Positions 1 to 5,127 of a DNA stretch of 5,127 bases are shown piece by piece. How positions within the stretch are numbered: position 1 is the stretch's first letter; every line of letters begins with the position of its first letter. A program made the translations under genes and the position numbers. This DNA is from Victivallales bacterium (GTDB lineage: Bacteria > Verrucomicrobiota > Lentisphaeria > Oligosphaerales > Lenti-02): NCBI GenBank assembly GCA_018648945.1, contig JABGQJ010000577.1, positions 1-5,127 of the forward strand, read 5' to 3'. Below the pieces are notes generated by a model. That model was not told the origin of the DNA and did no database searches. It saw only the letters and a program-made list of their open reading frames with translations.

Positions 1-1188
1 CTTCCCCTCGGCATGGAGGCGGCGCATTTCTTGCATCGAGGGCATCTTGTCCATGTAGTCGATCTGCACGGAGCGCGGCAGGTGAGCCAGGAAGTTGCGG
101 AGGTACTTGTAGCGTCCGTCGCCGATGGCCCGTACCATGTCCACGGCCTCGTCCACCCGGTCGCGGGCGGCATAGATGTAGGTGCGTGATTTCGCCTTCT
201 GCGGGCCAAGGAAGGGCTGCCCCTGCATGGCTCCCGGCACTGGCACGCCTGCCAGGGAGAGCATGGTGGGGGCGAAGTCCACGAAACTGACCAGGCCTTT
301 CTCGCTGCCTAGGTCGGCAATGCGGGCCCATTCCCGGTACTTCTCGGGCACATGGATGACGAGCGGGAAGCGCAGGCCGGAATCGTAGATCCAGCGCTTG
401 CCCCGAGGCAGGCCCCGCCCGTGGTCGCCCCAGAACCAGACGATGGTGTTACCGGCGAGACCATCCGCCTTCAACTGGTCGAGAATGCGTTTCACTTCCC
501 GGTCCATGAGGGTAATGAGGTCGTAGTATTGAGCCCAGTCGCGGCGGACCACTGGCGTATCGGGTTGGTACGGAGGGATGGGGGCCTTGGCCGGGTCGTG
601 GAGTTCCTTGGGGGAGAGATCTCGGTTCAACTGCTGACGCCGCTTGGGGCTGCGGATCTGTCCCTCGTGGGTGGTGGTCAGATTGACGATGGCAAAGAAG
701 GGCTGGCCAGGCTGTCGCCCCTGCCAACCTCGTCCTGGATTCCAGGCCGTCGGGGGAGAGTTGAATTGGTAGTCGGTCTTGCTCTGGTTGGTGCAGAAGT
801 ACCCGCCGATCCGCAGGTACTCGGAGAAGCAGCGCGCCGTGGCCGGCGGAACGCCTTTGCAGCGCATATGATTCGTGCCAATGCTGGTGGGGTACATCCC
901 GGTGATGATCCCGGAGCGAGCGGGGGCGCAGACGCCCATATGGGCGAAGGCATTGTCGTAGCGCACGGCGTCGCGTGCGAACTCGTCGATATGCGGGGTC
1001 ACCGCATAGCTGTCGCCGTAGCAGCCGAGATCGGGGCTGATGTCCTCGGTACTGATCCAGAGCACGTTGGGCCGTTGCGTAGCGGCTTGCGCACGGACCG
1101 CTCGGCTCGGGAGGAAGCTGAGCGCGGCGAGGGCGCTGCTTGCCTTCAGCAGGGCGCGGCGGGATCGTGAGTGGGGCGCGTGGACCAT
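1..1188 (-). CDS. Tat-exported type I (formylglycine) sulfatase, 3' end cut by window
   Basis: The frame is open for 396 codons from ATG at 1188 to the window edge without a stop, so the C-terminus is missing; family members usually run about 450-600 residues. Type I sulfatases hydrolyse sulfate esters, often on polysaccharides, using a Cys or Ser converted to formylglycine. Here the C-x-P-x-R signature reads CAPARSG, with Cys87 to be modified and Arg91, followed by ITGMYPTSIG. Metal-site elements are Glu48-Asp49 after the NVLWIS strand and Asp255-His256 in WFWGDHG. Lys264 in RGKRW and His174 in TTTHE are also family hallmarks. The N-terminus is Tat-like: SRRALLK at residues 9-15, a hydrophobic stretch, then probable cleavage after VRA (residue 33). 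This implies export of a folded protein to the periplasm or beyond. The start is supported by GGAG at 1196-1199, 7 bases upstream. It is third in the probable operon, 122 bases after the LamG gene. The exact substrate and sulfatase subfamily cannot be read from the sequence. Confidence 0.93.
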   Translation of the reverse strand, partial: MVHAPHSRSRRALLKASSALAALSFLPSRAVRAQAATQRPNVLWISTEDISPDLGCYGDSYAVTPHIDEFARDAVRYDNAFAHMGVCAPARSGIITGMYPTSIGTNHMRCKGVPPATARCFSEYLRIGGYFCTNQSKTDYQFNSPPTAWNPGRGWQGRQPGQPFFAIVNLTTTHEGQIRSPKRRQQLNRDLSPKELHDPAKAPIPPYQPDTPVVRRDWAQYYDLITLMDREVKRILDQLKADGLAGNTIVWFWGDHGRGLPRGKRWIYDSGLRFPLVIHVPEKYREWARIADLGSEKGLVSFVDFAPTMLSLAGVPVPGAMQGQPFLGPQKAKSRTYIYAARDRVDEAVDMVRAIGDGRYKYLRNFLAHLPRSVQIDYMDKMPSMQEMRRLHAEGK

Positions 1189-1195
1189 GGCGCAT

Positions 1196-1199
1196 CTCC
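1196..1199 (-). promoter_or_regulatory. Ribosome binding site of the sulfatase gene
   Basis: GGAG on the minus strand, 7 bases before the ATG at 1188. It fixes the start directly ahead of the Tat-like signal. Another ATG at 1195-1193 is out of frame and lies too close to this site to be used. Confidence 0.7.
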
Positions 1200-1211
1200 G
1201 TGGCAGAGCAT

Positions 1212-1280
1212 TCAGGTCTGTAACCATACGCCCGAGGCGGGGCTTTGTCGCAGGAGCCAGGAAATGGCGCGCATGACCAT
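1212..1280 (-). CDS. Possible 22-residue leader peptide between the LamG and sulfatase genes
   Basis: A short minus-strand frame, ATG at 1280 to TGA at 1214-1212, lies wholly in the gap. It is preceded by AGGAG (1290-1286) with a 5-base spacer, a better match than the sulfatase's own RBS. The product begins MVMRAISWLLRQ: basic and hydrophobic, with no recognisable domain. The frame ends 23 bases before the sulfatase start and is not in its frame, so it is not a missing N-terminus. It could be a leader peptide whose translation affects the sulfatase, a small independent protein or a chance ORF. Nothing beyond the RBS and position supports it. Confidence 0.25.
   Translation of the reverse strand: MVMRAISWLLRQSPASGVWLQT
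1223..1251 (-). promoter_or_regulatory. Weak sigma70-like promoter candidate for the sulfatase gene
   Basis: On the minus strand GCGACA (1251-1246) and TATGGT (1228-1223) are 17 bases apart, and each matches four of six consensus positions. A transcript would start near 1216 and leave a leader of about 28 bases carrying the sulfatase RBS. Matches of this quality occur by chance, and the spacing is the only strong point. Read-through from the LamG gene is an equally good or better explanation for sulfatase expression. Confidence 0.2.
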
Positions 1281-1287
1281 CGTCTCT

Positions 1288-1310
1288 CCTCGGTCGTGCC
1301 GACGACGAGG
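1288..1310 (-). other. Hairpin immediately after the LamG stop codon
   Basis: In the transcript, CCTCG (1310-1306) pairs with CGAGG (1292-1288) and TCGT (1305-1302) pairs with ACGA (1297-1294). This leaves one bulged C (1293) and a CGGC loop. The stem starts at the base after the TGA. No T-run follows, so it is not a standard intrinsic terminator. Its 3' arm contains AGG, the first three bases of the AGGAG site of the downstream mini-ORF. It may act as an mRNA-stability or translational-coupling structure, or be a chance structure in GC-rich DNA. Confidence 0.35.
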
Positions 1311-2066
1311 TCAGTCCGGGTTCTCAGGATTGGCGCTGGAAGCGGCGGCGAAGACATCGTCGCCGGAGAGGCATGTGGCGTAGATGCGGACGTCGTCGAT
1401 GGCCCCGTCGAACGCATAGGCGTCCTTGCGTCCAACGTAGTTGCCGAGAACCAGCGGGCGTGCGGGAATCTGAGGAGCGACCGTACCGTCGAAGGGCGTG
1501 ATCCCCTTCTCGACGGCATTGACGTAGAGGCGCAGGTTCTTGCCGTCCCAGGTGGCGGTCACGTGACTCCAGAACCCTGGCGGCACGCTCCACTGTGGCG
1601 ATGAGACCCCCGGCTCCGTGCCTTCCGGGGTACCTATCTGGAAGTTGGCGCGGGCCCAGGCGAAGCGGAGCCGCCAGCCGGGCCACGGCGGAGCGCCACT
1701 CTTGTCGCCCTTCATGCAGGCAATGGCGAATGACGCGTTCCGTCGGACCGGTTTGACCCAGGCCATGACCGTGAACGGGCCAGCCATGTTCAGGTCCTTG
1801 GAGTTGGCGACGGTGAACCCCTGTTCGTGCTTGGAGGCGAGCACGACTGCCTTGCCGTGGATGCCATCCGCGAGGACGGGAGCGGCGTCACCCTTGCTGA
1901 AATGCGTGGCATCGAAGCCGTTGCCGGTGGCATCGACAGCTATGCCGTTGGTCACAGCGTCGAACCGCCAGCGGGCGCGCAGGGCTTTGGCGGGCTGGGC
2001 CATCCCAGGCTGTACCAGAAGCAGTCCGAGACCGAGGACGAGGGCGGTGCGTTGGGTCTTCCTCAT
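1311..2066 (-). CDS. Secreted LamG-like (concanavalin A-like) domain protein
   Basis: This 251-residue protein has a Sec signal peptide (charged MRKTQR, hydrophobic ALVLGLGLLLV, probable cleavage after GMA at residue 23). It then has one LamG/pentraxin-type jelly roll from about residue 30 to 232. Hallmarks in order are DATGNGFDAT (45-54), the FTVMAWVKP strand (98-106), WSHVTATWDGKNLRLYVN (166-183) and the closing FDGAIDDVRIY (219-229). Such domains often bind sugars or mediate adhesion and are common as single-domain exported proteins in polysaccharide loci; no catalytic motif is visible. The start ATG overlaps the stop of the preceding gene in ATGA and has GGAGG 10 bases upstream, so translational coupling is likely. 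The sulfatase follows after 122 bases. A role in holding glycan substrate is inference, and a structural role is equally possible. Confidence 0.88.
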   Translation of the reverse strand: MRKTQRTALVLGLGLLLVQPGMAQPAKALRARWRFDAVTNGIAVDATGNGFDATHFSKGDAAPVLADGIHGKAVVLASKHEQGFTVANSKDLNMAGPFTVMAWVKPVRRNASFAIACMKGDKSGAPPWPGWRLRFAWARANFQIGTPEGTEPGVSSPQWSVPPGFWSHVTATWDGKNLRLYVNAVEKGITPFDGTVAPQIPARPLVLGNYVGRKDAYAFDGAIDDVRIYATCLSGDDVFAAASSANPENPD

Positions 2067-4981
2067 TCCGCGTAGGCCTCCACTTCCCGGATGGTGGCGA
2101 TCTTCTGCTCGGGGCGCAGGCCGGTGACCAGGACGCGCACCGCGGCGCTGGTGACCGGCGTGAAGGTGATTTCCGTCTGGTCGTCCGTCATGGCGGTTGC
2201 CTTGCCGACGCTTTTCCAGTCGCCGCCATCGGGGATCTGGATATCGCAGCTGGCGATCGTGCTACTGAAGACGACGAGGCGACCGATGCGGTGTGGCGCA
2301 GGCCAGCGCAGCACCAGCCAGTCGCCTCCCTTTGCCTGCGTACCCGAGCGCCAGCGCATGCCGGTGCGGATGCCGTCGGTCACGCGGTCGGGGGTAGAGC
2401 CGTACCGCGCCTTGGAAGAGACCGCCACCGTGGTCCCGGCATCCTCGAAAGCGAGGTTCCCCGGTTGCTTGCGGGCGGCGTTGGCTTTGGCGATTTGGCT
2501 ACGCAGCGCGGTCAACGTGGAGCGGCGCGTCGGCGCTGGGTCGGTGGTGTAGATATGGGTCTGATAGGTGTCGAAGCGGTCGCGGATCGCCGTTCCCGAG
2601 GCGACGAGCACATCCCGACCCTCGGAGACCACTCGGAACGGTCCCGGCTTCGCGACACCCGCTCCACTCAGAGTCAAGGTCACGTCCTGAGGCGTGGTTG
2701 CTGTGTTCACGGCAAAGATGGTGAGATGTCCGTTCACATGGCGTGGGGACACGTGGATGTGTTCGGGATGGGGTGCGTCGATCTTCACGGTGACATTGTC
2801 AGCCGGGTTGGCGAGGATCGCGGGCTTGAGGTCGGCGACTTCAAAGGAAAGCCAGCGCATGCCGAGATCAAGATCGGGATAGTTGGCGGTGTGGCTGTGG
2901 GTGTACCAAATGAACCCCTTGGCACCGTAGGCGACGGCCTGGTAAAGCTGGTTTCGCAGTTCAGTGACATTGGGCCCGCGTTGGTTCTTCTTTCCGTAGT
3001 CGCCGTAGTTGAACCCCTGTGGGGTAATCCAGATGGCTTTGCGCCCCTTGCTGGCCTCCTGGCAGGCCTTGATGAACTTGCCGGTCTTCTCGATCGGTTG
3101 TGCGGCCAGTCCGCCTTGGATGAAGCAGGGATAGGGGTCTGGCATGAGGATATCTCCCGCGTCCACGTACTTGAAGATGCCGGCGATCGTGTCGTTGAGC
3201 ATAATGCAGGGGTGATATGGATCGGTGTCTTGGCAGACTTGGTAGAGGGCACGCGTGCGCTCGGGCAAGGCCGGGCGCAGTTCCGGTTCGTCGGCCATGT
3301 ACCAGGCAAAGACTGCGGGGTGGTCCTTGATGTCGTTCAGGCGGTTCCGCAGGGCCACGGCCTCGTCGTCGCTCAGGGGTTTGCCCCACACCGACGAGGG
3401 AGTCATCATCGCGTTGTTTGGGTATGGATAGACCGTGACATGGGTGCCTGCGGCTGTGATGGTATCAAGGTACGTGCGTGCTGCCTCGCGTGAGCGCTTG
3501 TACTGGGTGCTGTACGCCTGCATGAGACGGTAGGCATGCCCCTTCTCCGCCATGGCTTCCGCCGGGATGCTGAACCAGCCGAACGGCAGGACTTCCTCGC
3601 CGTTATGGCGCAGTACATTGCGCTCGTCGATGCGCCATTCCTCGGGCACGGCCGGGAGCTTGTGGATGGTGGTGGTAACCGAGTGAGCGGGAGCGCCGCT
3701 GGCTCGGTTTTCGAGAGTGACATGGAGAGCGTAGGCGCCGTCTGGCAGCTTCGGGATAGGCAGCGAGATGCTGACCTTCTTCTGAACTGCTGGAATGGTC
3801 TGCTCGGCAAGCGCGGGAGCGGCGGCACCGTCTTGGCCTGCGGGGTGCAGTGCGGCCCGGAGTCTCAGCTTCCCGAGTTCCTCTTTGCGTAGCGCGATGG
3901 TTGCCACACACTCGATGGTGTTGATTGTCTCGGTCGCATAGATGCTGTTGCGGTACCAGGGCCGACGCACGTCGAGGAGAATGGGAGTGTAGGAGAGGTC
4001 GGCCTGGAACTTGCGCACCGACAGGAGGGCGCCGCTCTTGCGGTCGGCCAGTTCGAGTGTGAAGACCTGTTTGCCCTGCTGCTTCAGGGGCACGCGGATG
4101 GTGAGCTCCCGTGCCTGGCCCTTGTCCAGCCCGTCGGTAACCCATGCGCCGGTAGATTCCCTGAGCGTTCCCCGGACTCGGAAGAAGCGGAATGCCGGAC
4201 CCGAGTTGCGGACATGGATCTTGGCGGTATGGACCAGCGCGTCGCCCTCGGGCATGACTTCCGCATCGTATGGCGGCTTGATGTCCCAGAGGAAGCGCCC
4301 GAAATCGCCTTCCCGCATGGTAAGTGCAGCAAACAGGGACGGTTGATGGAAGCCGCCCGTCAGCGGCGCGTAGGATGAAAGCTCTATGCCCTGCGTTCGC
4401 CGGGCGCGGGTGACGTTCAGCGCCCAGTTGCCGATCGACGATGCGTTCAGCCCCAACTCGATCAGAGGCAGTCGGAACTCGGCGGTCCAGACGTCGTCCC
4501 CGATCGCCGTGGCGGTCTTGACATTGCAGTCCCACTCGACGCTTCGCACGTTGCCGCCCTGGCGCATTTGCGCATCGTAGACCGTACCGAGCCCATTGAC
4601 AATGATGTGATAGTACTCGATGCGCTCTCCGGTCGGGTCGAGCATGATCTCGACACAGTCATCGTTCCAGACGTGCTGGTCGCGAATTCGGCTGCCCAGT
4701 TTCATGGTGCCCGGCGTGGGTTCGTGGGCACGGATGCCGAAATAGACTGCCTCGCTGTCGAAACGGACCTTGAAGAACGTCTGCACCTTGGGCTTTCGCT
4801 CCGGCATGTCCAGAAACGAGAAATCGCTGGACCACTCACCGGCTTCCCAGGCCGGCTCGTCGAGCTTGCCGTCAATGGCTATCGCCCCCCCCGCAGGCAG
4901 GGCGGTTACGGTAGGCGGCTTTGCGACAACGGCGATTGTAGACAAGGCAATGACGGTGGCGATGGCAAGGTGGCGGGTCAT
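2063..4981 (-). CDS. Exported CBM9 / TIM-barrel glycoside hydrolase-like / F5/8C multidomain protein
   Basis: This 972-residue protein has a Sec signal peptide (MTRHLAIATVIALSTIAVVA, cleavage near residue 20). Residues about 31-225 are CBM9-like (AIDGKLDEPAWE at 35-46; a WNDDCVEIMLD strand at 105-115). About 240-440 look like two beta-sandwich segments. About 450-760 resemble a TIM barrel: FGWFSIP (467-473) as an early strand, VFAWYMADEPE (557-567) with Glu565 as candidate acid/base, MPDPYP (613-618), IWITPQGF (650-657) and the AYGAKGFIWY strand (684-693). A small beta domain and a helical linker (819-840) follow, then an F5/8-type-C (discoidin) domain at about 841-972. A hydrolase acting on extracellular glycan is inferred; no GH family could be assigned and no obvious second catalytic Glu is seen. 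The start at 4981 is preferred over an in-frame TTG at 5089 because AGGAG lies 7 bases upstream and the signal peptide follows at once. The gene overlaps the LamG gene by four bases. Confidence 0.85.
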   Translation of the reverse strand: MTRHLAIATVIALSTIAVVAKPPTVTALPAGGAIAIDGKLDEPAWEAGEWSSDFSFLDMPERKPKVQTFFKVRFDSEAVYFGIRAHEPTPGTMKLGSRIRDQHVWNDDCVEIMLDPTGERIEYYHIIVNGLGTVYDAQMRQGGNVRSVEWDCNVKTATAIGDDVWTAEFRLPLIELGLNASSIGNWALNVTRARRTQGIELSSYAPLTGGFHQPSLFAALTMREGDFGRFLWDIKPPYDAEVMPEGDALVHTAKIHVRNSGPAFRFFRVRGTLRESTGAWVTDGLDKGQARELTIRVPLKQQGKQVFTLELADRKSGALLSVRKFQADLSYTPILLDVRRPWYRNSIYATETINTIECVATIALRKEELGKLRLRAALHPAGQDGAAAPALAEQTIPAVQKKVSISLPIPKLPDGAYALHVTLENRASGAPAHSVTTTIHKLPAVPEEWRIDERNVLRHNGEEVLPFGWFSIPAEAMAEKGHAYRLMQAYSTQYKRSREAARTYLDTITAAGTHVTVYPYPNNAMMTPSSVWGKPLSDDEAVALRNRLNDIKDHPAVFAWYMADEPELRPALPERTRALYQVCQDTDPYHPCIMLNDTIAGIFKYVDAGDILMPDPYPCFIQGGLAAQPIEKTGKFIKACQEASKGRKAIWITPQGFNYGDYGKKNQRGPNVTELRNQLYQAVAYGAKGFIWYTHSHTANYPDLDLGMRWLSFEVADLKPAILANPADNVTVKIDAPHPEHIHVSPRHVNGHLTIFAVNTATTPQDVTLTLSGAGVAKPGPFRVVSEGRDVLVASGTAIRDRFDTYQTHIYTTDPAPTRRSTLTALRSQIAKANAARKQPGNLAFEDAGTTVAVSSKARYGSTPDRVTDGIRTGMRWRSGTQAKGGDWLVLRWPAPHRIGRLVVFSSTIASCDIQIPDGGDWKSVGKATAMTDDQTEITFTPVTSAAVRVLVTGLRPEQKIATIREVEAYAE
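2077..2081 (-). promoter_or_regulatory. Ribosome binding site of the LamG gene, inside the preceding gene
   Basis: GGAGG on the minus strand, 10 bases before the ATG at 2066, lies within the codons for the final EVEAYAE residues of the upstream protein. With the ATGA overlap at 2066-2063, a ribosome finishing the first gene would sit on this site, which is the usual arrangement for translational coupling. Confidence 0.75.
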
Positions 4982-4988
4982 CTGCGTG

Positions 4989-4993
4989 CTCCT
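4989..4993 (-). promoter_or_regulatory. Ribosome binding site deciding the start of the large CBM9/TIM-barrel gene
   Basis: AGGAG on the minus strand, 7 bases before ATG at 4981. It decides the start against the longer open frame that reaches back to TTG at 5089 and on to the window edge. The extra 36 residues there are arginine-rich, show no signal peptide, and would bury the real one inside the protein. Confidence 0.8.
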
Positions 4994-5127
4994 AGCGGAA
5001 TCCTGTCTGTTCGTCCGGTGGTACGCAATATGGCCCCGCAATGCGCAAAAACGCAGCCAGGGGCGCAGCAATCTGGCAGTGATGCCCAAGGCTGCCTGCC
5101 GGATGCCGGGCTCCGCACGGTTTGCCG
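4994..5127 (-). other. Upstream non-coding region of the operon
   Basis: This should hold the operon's 5' leader and possibly its promoter. No -35/-10 pair with acceptable spacing was found. The most AT-rich spot, CATATT at 5032-5027, has only TTGCGC 10 bases upstream, which is too close. A nested inverted repeat (5033-5064) pairs GCCCC with GGGGC and, inside it, TGCG with CGCA around an A/T-rich loop. It could be an operator or leader hairpin, but it is imperfect. No gene is supported here on either strand. Confidence 0.4.

Noticed and set aside
710..760. Seemingly short stretch in the sulfatase between AWNPGRG and GQPFFA, suspected indel or sequencing error
   Set aside because: The reading frame stays open and family motifs continue normally on both sides, so a few missing residues are ordinary loop variation.
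352..1170. Plus-strand open frame of 272 codons
   Set aside because: It is antisense to the sulfatase, whose catalytic motif, metal sites and Tat-like signal are all intact. No recognisable motif is seen in the antisense product.
1288..1310. Hairpin as an intrinsic terminator
   Set aside because: No T-run follows the stem; the next bases on the minus strand are purine-rich (AGAGACG).
449..1519. Minus-strand open frame of 356 codons crossing the LamG/sulfatase gap
   Set aside because: It runs out of frame through both real genes, is Arg/Pro/Ser-rich and has no domain. It is long only because stop codons are rare in this GC-rich composition.
2291..3493. Plus-strand open frame of 400 codons
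   Set aside because: It lies wholly antisense to the strongly supported CBM9/TIM-barrel gene. Its translation shows no domain or signal and reads as the low-complexity Gly/Val/Arg-rich shadow expected in GC-rich DNA.
3603..4535. Minus-strand open frame of 310 codons inside the large gene
   Set aside because: It is a shifted frame of the CBM9/TIM-barrel gene, with Arg- and Pro-rich shadow composition.
5033..5064. Nested inverted repeat upstream of the operon as an operator
   Set aside because: The arms are 5 and 4 pairs separated by unpaired bases, which is easily reached by chance in GC-rich DNA. It is mentioned only in the upstream-region entry.
4982..5089. N-terminal extension of the large protein to an in-frame TTG at 5089
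   Set aside because: It uses a TTG with no good RBS, and it would place the clear signal peptide 36 residues inside the protein. ATG at 4981 has AGGAG at ideal spacing.

Overview
The window is GC-rich bacterial DNA in which every supportable gene lies on the minus strand, so it reads from right to left. It holds three genes for exported proteins. First is a large multidomain protein (4981 to 2063): a CBM9-like sugar-binding domain, beta-sandwiches, a glycoside-hydrolase-like TIM barrel and a C-terminal F5/8-type-C domain. Next is a small secreted LamG-type (concanavalin A-like) protein (2066 to 1311). Last is a type I formylglycine sulfatase with a Tat-like signal (1188 to beyond base 1, so its C-terminus is missing). 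Sulfatases with Tat signals next to CBM9, LamG and discoidin-like exported proteins are typical of Planctomycetota, Verrucomicrobiota/Lentisphaerota and Armatimonadota. One of these groups is the best guess for the host, but the window has no taxonomic marker to decide between them.

Layout: 4982-5127 is upstream non-coding DNA with a good ribosome binding site (RBS) but no convincing promoter. The first two genes overlap by four bases (ATGA), and the RBS of the second lies inside the last codons of the first, so they are almost certainly cotranscribed and translationally coupled. A 122-base gap (1189-1310) separates the LamG gene from the sulfatase. It holds a hairpin directly after the stop codon, a 22-codon mini-ORF whose RBS overlaps that hairpin, a weak promoter-like pair of hexamers and the sulfatase RBS. 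No gap is longer than 150 bases.

The likely shared job (inference) is handling an extracellular, possibly sulfated, glycan. The CBM9, F5/8C and LamG modules would bind it, the TIM barrel would cleave or bind it, and the sulfatase would remove sulfate esters. No transporter or regulator is visible, so this is at most part of a utilisation locus.

The part least explained by known families is the TIM-barrel protein. It has one clear catalytic-type Asp-Glu-Pro motif but no obvious Glu at the place where retaining clan-A enzymes keep their nucleophile. No CRISPR array, tRNA, rRNA, insertion sequence or phage element was seen.
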